This document shows, in pieces, positions 16,486-24,452 of a DNA stretch of 33,576 nt (positions are counted from its first letter, which is position 1; each line of letters opens with the position of its first letter). The stretch is from assembly GCA_023460975.1 (NCBI GenBank), contig JAEWOG010000095.1, forward strand, positions 1 to 33,576. The letters are read 5' to 3'. The notes under the pieces are model-generated. The model was not told the origin of the DNA, did not search any database, and saw only the letters and a program-made list of their open reading frames with translations. The position numbers and the translations under genes were made by a program. The DNA comes from Actinomycetes bacterium. Its GTDB lineage: Bacteria > Actinomycetota > Actinomycetes > Propionibacteriales > Nocardioidaceae.

Positions 16486-16633
16486 TCCCCACGTTCGCGT
16501 GCCGCTCGGCCCTGTGTCGTCCCCCCCGATTCAGTTGTCGTGCAGGGATGAGACGACGTAGATCACACTCCGTGACGCCGTTTGGAGAAGTTTTTTTCGC
16601 GCCTCGCGCTCACCGACCCATCTCGGGGCCCCC

Positions 16634-18310
16634 TCAGCCCTCCCGCATCGGGATCCGTACGCCCTTGTCGGCCGCCACCCGCTCAGCGAGGTCGTACCCG
16701 GCGTCGACGTGGCGGATCACGCCCATCGCGGGGTCGTTGGTCAGGACCCGCTCGAGTTTCTGGGCAGCCAGTTCGGTGCCGTCGGCCACGCACACCTGAC
16801 CCGCGTGCAGCGAGCGCCCCATGCCCACGCCGCCGCCGTGGTGGAACGAGACCCAGCTGGCACCCGAGGCCGTGCTGAGCAGGGCGTTGAGGATCGCCCA
16901 GTCGGCGATGGCGTCCGAACCGTCCTTCATACCCTCGGTCTCGCGGTAGGGCGAGGCCACGGAGCCGCAGTCGAGGTGGTCGCGACCGATCACCACCGGG
17001 GCCTTGAGCTCACCGGAGGCCACCATCTCGTTGAACTTCAGCGCGGCACGGTGACGCTCCCCGTAGCCCAGCCAGCAGATCCGGGCGGGCAGGCCCTGGT
17101 ACGAGACCCGCTCACCGGCCATGGTGATCCACTTGTGCAGGCGCTCGTTGGCAGCGCTCTCCTCCTTGGGGAACAGCTCCAGGATCGCCCGGTCGGTCGC
17201 CGCGATGTCCGCCGGGTCCCCGGACAGCGCCGCCCAGCGGAAGGGGCCCTTGCCCTCGCAGAACAGCGGGCGGATGTAGGCCGGCACGAAGCCCGGGAAC
17301 TCGAAGGCCCGGTCATAGCCGCCCTTGCGAGCCTCGTCGCGGATCGAGTTGCCGTAGTCGAACACCTCCGCGCCCGCGTCCTGGAACTCGACCATGGCCC
17401 GGACGTGGGTCGCCATCGAGGCCTGTGCCTGCGTGGTGAACCCCTCCGGGTCGCGTTGAGCCGCGGTGTGCCAGTCGTCGAAGGAGACCCCGACGGGCAG
17501 GTACGACAGCGGGTCGTGCGCCGAGGTCTGGTCGGTGACGACGTCGATCGGCGCCTGCATCTCGAGCAGCGTCGGAAAGACCTCGGCCGCATTGCCGAGC
17601 AGGCCGATCGACAACGGGCGCCTTTCGTCGCGGGCGGCCACGGCGAGCTCCAGAGCGTGCTCGAGCGAGTCGGCCTGGACGTCGAGGTAGCGGTGCTCGA
17701 TGCGTCGGGAGATGCGGCTCTGGTCGACGTCGACGCAGATCGCGACGCCATCGTTCATGGTCACGGCGAGCGGCTGCGCCCCGCCCATCCCGCCGAGTCC
17801 GGCGGTGAGGGTGATGGTGCCGGCCAACGTGCCGCCGAACCGCTTGTCCGCGACCGCAGCGAAGGTCTCGAACGTGCCCTGGAGGATGCCCTGGGTCCCG
17901 ATGTAGATCCACGAGCCCGCGGTCATCTGGCCGTACATCGTCAGGCCCAGGTCCTCCAGGCGGCGGAACTCCTCCCAGTTCGCCCAGTCGCCGACCAGGT
18001 TGGAGTTCGCGATGAGCACCCGGGGCGCCCACTCGTGGGTCTTCATCACCCCGACCGGCTTGCCCGAAGCCACCAGCATCGTCTCGTCGTCGGCCAGCGT
18101 GCGCAGGGTCCGGACGAGGCCGTCGTACGCCTCCCAGTTGCGCGCCGCCTTGCCCGTCCCGCCGTACACGACGAGGTCCTCGGGGCGCTCGGCGTTGGCG
18201 GGGTCAAGGTTGTTCATCAGCATCCGCAAAGCACCCTCGGTCTGCCACGAGCGGGCAGAGAGCTCGGTGCCGGTGGCGGCGTGGATCGGCAGGCGCGGGT
18301 TGGTGGTCAT
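16634..18310 (-). CDS. hutU: Urocanate hydratase
   Basis: 558-aa cytosolic enzyme of histidine degradation. It converts urocanate to imidazolone propionate using tightly bound NAD+. Full family length, with GQMTAGSWIYIGTQGI, the nucleotide-binding segment TLTAGLGGMGGAQPLA, and the late conserved blocks CWLGYGERHRAALKFN, GRDHLDCGSVASPYRETE and SWVSFHHGGGVGMG. The ATG at 18310 fits the family N-terminus. It has its own operator-like dyad 56 bp upstream, so it is likely expressed from its own promoter as well as by any read-through from hutH. hutI and the later steps are not in the window. Confidence 0.97.
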   Translation of the reverse strand: MTTNPRLPIHAATGTELSARSWQTEGALRMLMNNLDPANAERPEDLVVYGGTGKAARNWEAYDGLVRTLRTLADDETMLVASGKPVGVMKTHEWAPRVLIANSNLVGDWANWEEFRRLEDLGLTMYGQMTAGSWIYIGTQGILQGTFETFAAVADKRFGGTLAGTITLTAGLGGMGGAQPLAVTMNDGVAICVDVDQSRISRRIEHRYLDVQADSLEHALELAVAARDERRPLSIGLLGNAAEVFPTLLEMQAPIDVVTDQTSAHDPLSYLPVGVSFDDWHTAAQRDPEGFTTQAQASMATHVRAMVEFQDAGAEVFDYGNSIRDEARKGGYDRAFEFPGFVPAYIRPLFCEGKGPFRWAALSGDPADIAATDRAILELFPKEESAANERLHKWITMAGERVSYQGLPARICWLGYGERHRAALKFNEMVASGELKAPVVIGRDHLDCGSVASPYRETEGMKDGSDAIADWAILNALLSTASGASWVSFHHGGGVGMGRSLHAGQVCVADGTELAAQKLERVLTNDPAMGVIRHVDAGYDLAERVAADKGVRIPMREG

Positions 18311-18354
18311 GACTCCATGGAAGCGAGTGCCCTCCCCGGGCCGCCAGAGGACGA

Positions 18355-18396
18355 CCCGGGCGTCAGTCTCGGATTTGAGACGTGGCGGCGCCCGGG
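18355..18396. promoter_or_regulatory. hutU operator embedded in a larger inverted repeat
   Basis: The 16-bp dyad at 18366-18381 reads GTCTCGGATTTGAGAC. It matches the hutH-upstream site at 20134-20149 in 14 of 16 positions, and its near edge is 56 bp from the hutU ATG (55 bp for hutH). Here it is enclosed by perfect 8-bp arms, CCCGGGCG (18355-18362) and CGCCCGGG (18389-18396). A HutR/IclR binding site is inferred. The rest of the 215-bp hutH-hutU gap holds no convincing gene. Confidence 0.65.
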
Positions 18397-18525
18397 CCAG
18401 CCAAACTCAGACGCAGAGGAAGGGGAGCCCTGCGAGCAGCAGTTCACGATGACCGTCGAGGACAGCCACGATGAGCGCCTGTCGACCCTCGACCCATGGC
18501 TGCGGTTGCCAAGGGGCGGGCACCC

Positions 18526-20079
18526 TCAGGCGAGCGGTCCCGTGACGGCCTCAGCGGCAGCCACGACGGCCCCAGAGCGCACCAGATCCACGGCGGCCTC
18601 GATCTCCGGAGACAGGTAGCGGTCGGGACCGGGGCGCCCGGCCCCCCGCGAGCCGAGGAGCTCGACCACCGCAGCCGTGGCTGGGGAGGGCTCCAGGGGA
18701 GCGCGCAGTTGGAGAGCCCGCGCGGCCGTGAGCACCTCGATCGCGACCACCCGGGCGAGGCCGTCGACGGAGCGGCGCAACTTGCGCGCGGCGTTCCACC
18801 CCATCGAGACGTGGTCCTCCTGCATCGCGCTCGAGGGGATGGAGTCGACGCTGGCCGGCACCGCGAGGCGCTTGAGCTCCGACACGATCGCTGCCTGCGT
18901 GTACTGGGCGATCATGTGGCCCGAGTCCACCCCGGGGTCGTCGGCGAGGAACGGCGGCAGACCATGGCTGCGCGACTTGTCGAGGAAGCGATCGGTGCGT
19001 CGCTCACTGATCGATGCGACGTCGGCAGCCACGATCGCCAGGAAGTCGAGCACATAGGCGACCGGCGCTCCGTGGAAGTTGCCGTTCGACTCGACCCGCC
19101 CGCTGCCGTCGGCCGCCATGAGCACCACGGGGTTGTCGATCGCGGAGGCGAGTTCGCGCCCAGCAACCGTGGCAGCGTGCTCCACGGTGTCGCGGGCCGC
19201 CCCGTGGACCTGCGGCGAGCACCGCAGGGAGTACGCGTCCTGCACGCGGTTGCAGTCCCCGGTGCGGTGGCTCGCGACGATGCCTGAGCCAGCCATGACC
19301 GCGACCAGGTTGGCTGCGGACGCGGCCTGGCCCGGGTGCGGCCGGATGGCCTGCAGGTCGGGGGCGAACACCCGGTCGGTGCCCAACTGGCCCTCCACGC
19401 TCATCGCCGCCGCGATGTCAGCGGTGCGCAGGAGCAGCCGCAAGTCCGCGATCGCCATGACGAGCATGCCCAGCATCCCGTCGGTGCCGTTGATGAGCGC
19501 CAACCCCTCCTTGGCCGCGAGTTCCACGGGCGCCAGGCCCGCCTCCGAGAGGGCCTGGGCTGCGGGCACCAGCGCGCCGGAGGCGTCGCGCACCTCGCCC
19601 TCCCCCATCAGCGCGAGGGCGCAGTGGGACAGGGGCGCCAGATCGCCCGAGCAGCCCAGCGAGCCGTACTCCCGCACGAGTGGGGTGATGGAGTGGGTGA
19701 GCATGTCCGCCATCAGTTGCGCAGTCGAGCGACGCACGCCGGTGTGGCCGGTAGCCAGCGTCGACAGGCGCAGCAGCATCAGTCCGCGCACCACCTCGCG
19801 CTCGACCTCGGGCCCCGACCCGGCGGCGTGGGAGCGCACGAGGGAGCGCTGGAGTTGTGCCCGCATCTCCAGCGGGATGTGCCGGGTCGCCAGCGCGCCG
19901 AACCCGGTGGACACGCCGTACGAGGGGGTCTCGGCGGCCGCCAGCGCCTCGACCACGTCGCGCGCGGCGTCGATCGCGGCGAGGGCATCCTCGCTCAACT
20001 GCACCCCGGCGCCGCCGCGGGTCACTGCGAGAAGGTCGTCGAAGGAGACAGGGCCCGTGCCGACGGTGATGGACTGCAT
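18526..20079 (-). CDS. hutH: Histidine ammonia-lyase
   Basis: 517-aa enzyme that removes ammonia from histidine to give urocanate, the first step of the Hut pathway. The catalytic Tyr is at about residue 54 (TPSYGVSTGFG). The segment that cyclises to the MIO cofactor is SLGCSGDLAPL, with Cys143-Ser144-Gly145 in place of the usual Ala-Ser-Gly. Other blocks are TGHTGVRRSTAQLM, INGTDGMLGML, QDAYSLRCSPQVHG and the C-terminal EDHVSMGWNAARK. The ATG at 20079 matches the normal N-terminus. An operator-like dyad lies 55 bp upstream, with an IclR regulator divergent beyond a block of repeats. Confidence 0.96.
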   Translation of the reverse strand: MQSITVGTGPVSFDDLLAVTRGGAGVQLSEDALAAIDAARDVVEALAAAETPSYGVSTGFGALATRHIPLEMRAQLQRSLVRSHAAGSGPEVEREVVRGLMLLRLSTLATGHTGVRRSTAQLMADMLTHSITPLVREYGSLGCSGDLAPLSHCALALMGEGEVRDASGALVPAAQALSEAGLAPVELAAKEGLALINGTDGMLGMLVMAIADLRLLLRTADIAAAMSVEGQLGTDRVFAPDLQAIRPHPGQAASAANLVAVMAGSGIVASHRTGDCNRVQDAYSLRCSPQVHGAARDTVEHAATVAGRELASAIDNPVVLMAADGSGRVESNGNFHGAPVAYVLDFLAIVAADVASISERRTDRFLDKSRSHGLPPFLADDPGVDSGHMIAQYTQAAIVSELKRLAVPASVDSIPSSAMQEDHVSMGWNAARKLRRSVDGLARVVAIEVLTAARALQLRAPLEPSPATAAVVELLGSRGAGRPGPDRYLSPEIEAAVDLVRSGAVVAAAEAVTGPLA

Positions 20080-20133
20080 GGGACGAGCCTGCTCACCCCG
20101 AGCGCCAGCGCCAAGCCCCACCGCCTCCCGAAT

Positions 20134-20149
20134 GTCTCGGATTCCAGAC
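20134..20149. promoter_or_regulatory. hutH operator (IclR/HutR-type dyad)
   Basis: GTCTCGGATTCCAGAC, 14/16 identical to the hutU-upstream site. The TCTCGGATTCCAGA part resembles, from memory, the TCTGwwATwCCAGA motif reported for the IclR-type HutR of Corynebacterium resistens. It lies 55 bp upstream of the hutH ATG. Binding by the product of the adjacent IclR gene is inferred. Confidence 0.7.
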
Positions 20150-20159
20150 TCGCCGCCCG

Positions 20160-20330
20160 TCGAGACGCCCACCGCCCGTCGAGCCTGTCGAGACGCCCCA
20201 GGTTTCGACAGGCTCAACCAACGGAGGGCGCCCCAGGTTTCGACAGGCTCAACCAACGGAGGGCGCCCCGGGTTTCGACACGCTCAACCAACGGAGGTCG
20301 CCCATGGTCACGGGCAGGCTCGACCGGCGA
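20160..20330. repeat. Tandem 35-bp dispersed-repeat cluster in the hutH/iclR divergent region
   Basis: Three copies of a 35-bp unit begin at 20201, 20236 and 20271, each starting GGTTTCGACAGGCTCAACC (third copy with one change). They are preceded by an inverted copy (GTCGAGCCTGTCGAGACG, about 20178-20195) and followed by a degenerate one (GGCAGGCTCGACCGGCG, about 20313-20329). The cluster fills most of the space between the hutH operator and the IclR start, unlike the other copies, which lie near gene ends. Confidence 0.85.
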
Positions 20331-20364
20331 TTTCGGCCTCACGACTGGGTGCCACACTGACGCC

Positions 20365-21123
20365 ATGAGCCAGGTCCCCGCCGCCACCCGCGCGCTGCGC
20401 GTGCTGCGGTTCCTGGCGACCCAGGCCGACCCGGTCTCGCTCGACCGGATCATGCGGGCCGTGGACCTGCCGCGCTCGACGGCGTACCACCTCCTCAACG
20501 CCATGATCGAGGAGGGATTCGTCGTGCATCTGGACGACGAACACCGCTACGGGCTGGGGGTGGCAGCCTTCGAGGTGGGCAGCGGGTTCGCGCGGCAGGC
20601 GCCTCTGCAAAGGCTGGCCCGTCGCCCCCTGGCGAGCCTGGTCGACCGCACCGGCCACAGTGCCCACCTGGCTGTGCCGCACGGGCGCGACGTCCTCTAC
20701 GTCATCGAGGAGCGCGCGCCGGGGCGCCCGCCGCTGGTGACCGACGTCGGCGTCCGGCTGCCCGCCCACCTCACGGCGAGTGGTCGGGCGATCCTGGCCG
20801 GCCTGCCCGCGGCCCAGGTCCGGGCGTTGTACCCGGACCGCGACTCCTTCGTCGACCGGCACGGCGTGGGCCCGACCTCGCTGAGCGCGCTCCGTACGGA
20901 ACTCCAGGAGACCCGCCAGCGTGGGTACGCCGTCGAGCACGGCGAGGTCACGCCCGGCCTGGCCTCCGTGGCGGCCGCTGTCCTCGACCACAACGGACAT
21001 CCCGTCGCGGGACTGGCCACGACCTACGCCGAGGGCGACGCCGTGGCCAAGGACATCGCCGCCGCGGTGACGGCGACGGCTCGCCTGCTCACCCGTCGAC
21101 TGGGCGGAGACCAGCCGAGCTGA
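20365..21123 (+). CDS. IclR-family regulator, probable hut repressor (HutR-like)
   Basis: 252-aa IclR-type regulator. An N-terminal winged helix-turn-helix (about 1-65, VSLDRIMRAVDLPRSTAYHLLNA) is followed by the IclR effector domain (about 75-245), with LPAHLTASGRAILAGL and RGYAVEHGEVTPGLASVAAAV. It is divergent from hutH, and both hut genes carry matching dyads, so a role in histidine-utilisation control is likely; urocanate or histidine as ligand is a guess. Its TGA directly abuts the stop of the converging kinase gene (TGATCA), with no intergenic base. Confidence 0.87.
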   Translation: MSQVPAATRALRVLRFLATQADPVSLDRIMRAVDLPRSTAYHLLNAMIEEGFVVHLDDEHRYGLGVAAFEVGSGFARQAPLQRLARRPLASLVDRTGHSAHLAVPHGRDVLYVIEERAPGRPPLVTDVGVRLPAHLTASGRAILAGLPAAQVRALYPDRDSFVDRHGVGPTSLSALRTELQETRQRGYAVEHGEVTPGLASVAAAVLDHNGHPVAGLATTYAEGDAVAKDIAAAVTATARLLTRRLGGDQPS

Positions 21124-23235
21124 TCAGCGGCTGTTGCCGATGATCTCGGCCGTCTCCGAGCACTCCTCGCGCAGGCACGGCGGGGAAGCGGCCGTCACGG
21201 CGTCCTCGAAGGCGGCCCCGGTGGAGCGGAACCACAGCAGGTCGAAGACGTCGTCCTCCCAGTCGAGGTCGGCGAGCTGGACGATGTCGGCCTTGCCGTC
21301 ACCGTCCACGTCGCTCACCCCGATCGAGGGAGTGCTGTACGCCTCCAGCGCGTGCGAGGGCTCCAGCCACGTCGTGGGCGTCACGAACGACCCGTTGGCC
21401 CACTCGGTCACCGTGATGCCGTGGCCGTAGGTCTTCTTGCCCGGCAGCAGCATGTGGACCATGCTCACCAGCTCGTCGACACCGTCGCCGTCCACGTCGG
21501 CGGCCACGAAGTCGCTGAGCTCCTGGTTGTAGCGCCCGTCCTCGATGGTCGTGCTGGAGGTGCGCTCGAAGGTGGTGCCGTCGGAGCGGAAGACCTTGAA
21601 GCGCAGGCCCTTCGACTTCCGGTTCGCGACGATTGCGAACAGGTCGTCCATGCCGTCGCCATCGAAGTCACCGACGCCGAGCTCATCGGAGGTGTTGTCC
21701 CGGCCGCCGCGCCACCCGAACTCGACCGGCGCGTCGAACGTCTCGCCGTTGCTGAGCGAGACCGTGAGGGCCATGTAGTCGTCCTGACGGTTCACCGGCA
21801 GCAGCAGGTCGTCGCGACCGTCGCCGTTGAAGTCACCCAAGCCGTAGGTGGCGTCGGTGTTGATCGTCGAGTCGAGCGCGAGCGTCTGCTCCACCGCCTG
21901 CCCGGGTCCCTCGGCGGTGCCGGGCCAGATGCGTACGGAGACTGAGGTCTCGTCCTCGGACTCCTCCACGTGGACCAGGTCGAGGCGGCCGTCGCCGTTC
22001 ACGTCGCCCGAGTGCGTGGACTCGATGGCCCCCATGTCCTCGGTGGGCCCCTCGAACGTGCCCTGGGCCGTGCCCGCCCACAGCTGCAACGGCAGGGCGT
22101 CGCGGTTGATCGTCTCGTCGTTGAAGAAGCTCCGGTCCAGGCGGACGTCGCCCACCCCGTCTCCCGTCCAGTCGCCCACGACGACGTCGGCGGGATCGAT
22201 CGCCGCGGCCTTGGGGTCGCGCTCGGAGTCCTTCGCGTCGCCCTTGCCGTCGCGGGTGAGGGCCCACGTGGCGCCCACCCCCACGAGCACCAGCGCGAGC
22301 ACCCCGGCCACCAGGGCGGCGACCTTGGCACCTCGAGCCGAGGAACGCTCCGGCGTGCTGGGCTCCGGCGCCGAGGCGAGCAGCGGCGTCGCGGCGTCCA
22401 GCGGGAGCGCGACGAGGTCCTGGCGCAGCTCCTCCGCGGTGGCGTAGCGGTCCGAGGGGTCCTTGGCCATGGCCCGGCGAAGGACGTGGTTGATCGCGCT
22501 GCCCGCGGCGGAGTCACCCGGAATCTGCCTGATCGGCTTGGTCACGTGCGCGATGGCGATCTCGACGTCGGAGCCCTCGTACGGCGTGTGCCCGGTCAGG
22601 CAGGCATAGAAGAGGCACCCCAGCGCGTAGATGTCGCTGGCACGGCTGGCGGGCTCCCCGCGCGTGCGCTCCGGGGAGAGGTACGCCCACGATCCGGCCA
22701 CGTTGCCCGTCACCGTCTGCCCGTCGGTGTTGCGGTGCGAGGACTTCGCGATGCCGAAGTCGGTCAGGTACGCGAACGGCTCGGCCGCGCCCGGGTCGCG
22801 CAGCAGCACGTTGGCCGTCTTGACGTCCCGGTGGATCACCCCCGCCTCGTGGGCGTCGTGGAGGGCTCCGGCGACCTGGGCGCAGATGCGGGCCGCCATC
22901 GCCGGGGGCACGGGACCACGCTCGCCGAGCAGGCCGCGCAGGTCCCCGCCGGGGACGTACTGCATGGCGAGGTAGGGAACGCCCGCGATCTCCCCGTGCT
23001 CATAGATGGTGATGACGTGCGGCGAGTCGAGGCGCGTCAGGATCTCGGCCTCGGTGTGGAAGCGCTCAAGGAAGGCGGCATCGCCGGCGAGCTCCCCGGA
23101 GACCGTCTTGAGGGCCACCCGGCGCCCCAACTGGGTGTCGAGCGCCAGATGGACGACGCCCATGCCTCCGCGACCGAGCTCCTGCTCCACCTGGTAGCGA
23201 CCGAACATCTCTCCGACACCGGGCGTGGTTCCCAC
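21124..23235 (-). CDS. Transmembrane Ser/Thr protein kinase with extracellular FG-GAP/VCBS propeller
   Basis: About 703 aa. The cytoplasmic PknB-like kinase is complete: GRGGMG loop (about 21-26), ATP lysine in VALK (about 43), HRDVKTAN (135-142), DFG (159-161) and SPE. A proline/serine linker and a single membrane helix (about 304-327, VAALVAGVLALVLVGVGATW) follow. The outside region has six Ca2+-loop repeats of the form GDxxGDGxxD (GDWTGDGVGD, GDVNGDGRLD, GDFNGDGRDD, GDFDGDGMDD, ADVDGDGVDE, SDVDGDGKAD), typical of integrin-like FG-GAP propellers, ending in a cysteine-bearing tail. It lacks PASTA domains. The GTG at 23235 follows GGAGAGG; a longer start at 23274 is possible. Ligand and substrates unknown. 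Confidence 0.9.
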   Translation of the reverse strand: MGTTPGVGEMFGRYQVEQELGRGGMGVVHLALDTQLGRRVALKTVSGELAGDAAFLERFHTEAEILTRLDSPHVITIYEHGEIAGVPYLAMQYVPGGDLRGLLGERGPVPPAMAARICAQVAGALHDAHEAGVIHRDVKTANVLLRDPGAAEPFAYLTDFGIAKSSHRNTDGQTVTGNVAGSWAYLSPERTRGEPASRASDIYALGCLFYACLTGHTPYEGSDVEIAIAHVTKPIRQIPGDSAAGSAINHVLRRAMAKDPSDRYATAEELRQDLVALPLDAATPLLASAPEPSTPERSSARGAKVAALVAGVLALVLVGVGATWALTRDGKGDAKDSERDPKAAAIDPADVVVGDWTGDGVGDVRLDRSFFNDETINRDALPLQLWAGTAQGTFEGPTEDMGAIESTHSGDVNGDGRLDLVHVEESEDETSVSVRIWPGTAEGPGQAVEQTLALDSTINTDATYGLGDFNGDGRDDLLLPVNRQDDYMALTVSLSNGETFDAPVEFGWRGGRDNTSDELGVGDFDGDGMDDLFAIVANRKSKGLRFKVFRSDGTTFERTSSTTIEDGRYNQELSDFVAADVDGDGVDELVSMVHMLLPGKKTYGHGITVTEWANGSFVTPTTWLEPSHALEAYSTPSIGVSDVDGDGKADIVQLADLDWEDDVFDLLWFRSTGAAFEDAVTAASPPCLREECSETAEIIGNSR

Positions 23236-23328
23236 GACACTCACCTCTCCGGGCGCGCGCCATTCGCACGGCACCCGGAGACGTCCTGCCCGTTGCGGGC
23301 GACGACAAACCTGTTGCCGCCCTCAGAC

Positions 23329-23847
23329 CTACTTCTTGGGCTGGAGCGCCGCCCGCACGATGATGCGGGTGCGGTAGACGCCGGTGGCGTTGTTGCGGTC
23401 CCCGCAGGTGATGAGAACCAGGCGGGCCGGCCCCCGGTCGGAGTAGAGCCGCGCCACGTCCTTGGGCTTCATCTTCTTCACGACCTGGCGCCGGGTGACC
23501 GTGAACCGGTGCTCGCCGACCCTGATCTCGTCACCCTTGCGCAGCTCACCCAGCCGATCGAAGACCCCGTCTCCCTTTGACCAGGTGTGCCCAGCCAGCA
23601 CGGCGCTGCCGAGCGCTCCGGGGCGTACGCCCTGCTTCCAGCGGTAGACGTTGGTGACGCTGCCGCCGACGGCCAGCGCCCCGTTGCGGGTCAGCCCGAC
23701 CGCGATCATGCCGGCGTCAACTCCGATTTCGTCGATGACCAGGCGAGGTGCCTTGGGGCGCTGGGGGGACTCCGGCAGTGCCGACGAGGTGGGGACCGGA
23801 AGCCCCACCGCGAGCAGTACGACGATCAGTCCCAGCAACCTGCGCAC
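23329..23847 (-). CDS. Class F-like sortase
   Basis: 172-aa membrane-anchored transpeptidase. It has an N-terminal hydrophobic segment (about 4-24) and a sortase domain with catalytic His87 in LAGHTW, Cys148 in LVLITCGD and Arg159/161 in VYRTRIIV. The TCGD context and small size fit actinobacterial class E/F enzymes rather than SrtA. Start is GTG at 23847, with GGAGG nine bases upstream; longer in-frame starts would add a low-complexity basic leader. No LPXTG-type substrate is encoded nearby, so its targets lie elsewhere. It is 93 bp upstream of the kinase gene on the same strand. Confidence 0.88.
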   Translation of the reverse strand: MRRLLGLIVVLLAVGLPVPTSSALPESPQRPKAPRLVIDEIGVDAGMIAVGLTRNGALAVGGSVTNVYRWKQGVRPGALGSAVLAGHTWSKGDGVFDRLGELRKGDEIRVGEHRFTVTRRQVVKKMKPKDVARLYSDRGPARLVLITCGDRNNATGVYRTRIIVRAALQPKK

Positions 23848-23972
23848 GAGGCGACGCCTCCCCCAGTCCTGCCCGCCCCCGCGGGCCCGGGCCCCTACCC
23901 GGAACTTCCACCGTAGGTCGGCGAACTCGGTCGGGCCAGCGCGTGCGGCCAACGGTCCAGACCGCTGAGCGG

Positions 23973-24356
23973 TCAGTCGGTGACCGCGAAGGGGCGCAGC
24001 CCGCCCGAGTCGAGGTAGTGCTCGATCGGCTCGTCGAGCTCGATGCGCCACGCACCCGGCGCCACGGGGTCCTCGGCTCCGATGCGGACCGCCGCACACG
24101 CGAGTGGCAGCGAGTGGACCAGCAGGTACGGGGTCGCGTCCTGGGTCCCGGAGGTGCCGTACGGGAACAGCACCGAGCTCGAGGTGTCGCCGGGCGCTTC
24201 GAGCGGCGTTCCGACCTTGATCTCTGCGGACGGGAGCCGGTCTGCGCCCGCCGAGTCCATGAGCGAGACGGCAAGAGCGGCGGCCTGAACGGTCAGGGCC
24301 CGAGGGCGGACGGGAATGCTCATGGGGACATGGTGACCCACCTTGAAGTTACTCAT
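23973..24356 (-). CDS. Small conserved-looking protein of unknown function
   Basis: 127 aa from ATG 24356; ATG 24323 is an alternative start, and neither has a strong Shine-Dalgarno. I do not recognise a family. No signal peptide or membrane helix is clear; the sequence is mixed alpha/beta in character, with LFPYGTSGTQDATPYLLVHS in the middle and an acidic end (IELDEPIEHYLDSGG). Codon third positions are GC-rich as in neighbouring genes, supporting it as coding. It is divergent from etfD, 96 bp away, and may share its promoter region. Confidence 0.6.
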   Translation of the reverse strand: MSNFKVGHHVPMSIPVRPRALTVQAAALAVSLMDSAGADRLPSAEIKVGTPLEAPGDTSSSVLFPYGTSGTQDATPYLLVHSLPLACAAVRIGAEDPVAPGAWRIELDEPIEHYLDSGGLRPFAVTD

Positions 24357-24452
24357 GGGTAGGATCCATCTCACGCCTCACCCCAAGACGCACGCGAGCG
24401 GACGCCTTAGGCTTCGGATTGCGTCACGCCCGAACGAGGAGCAGCCCTTCCC

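Noticed and set aside
16411..16490. Plus-strand resemblance to a SAM-IV-type riboswitch core (CCGGCAACC with nearby stems)
   Set aside because: The GGGGTGCCCC part and pseudoknot partner are missing and no plus-strand gene follows.
16580..16600. T7 run as an intrinsic terminator for hutU
   Set aside because: On the hutU coding strand the run is A7, so the polarity is wrong; on the plus strand no stable hairpin precedes it.
18311..18525. Possible 20-codon leader peptide (GTG start, MAVLDGHRELLL...) before hutU
   Set aside because: No convincing ribosome-binding site, no run of histidine codons, and no attenuator pairing with it.
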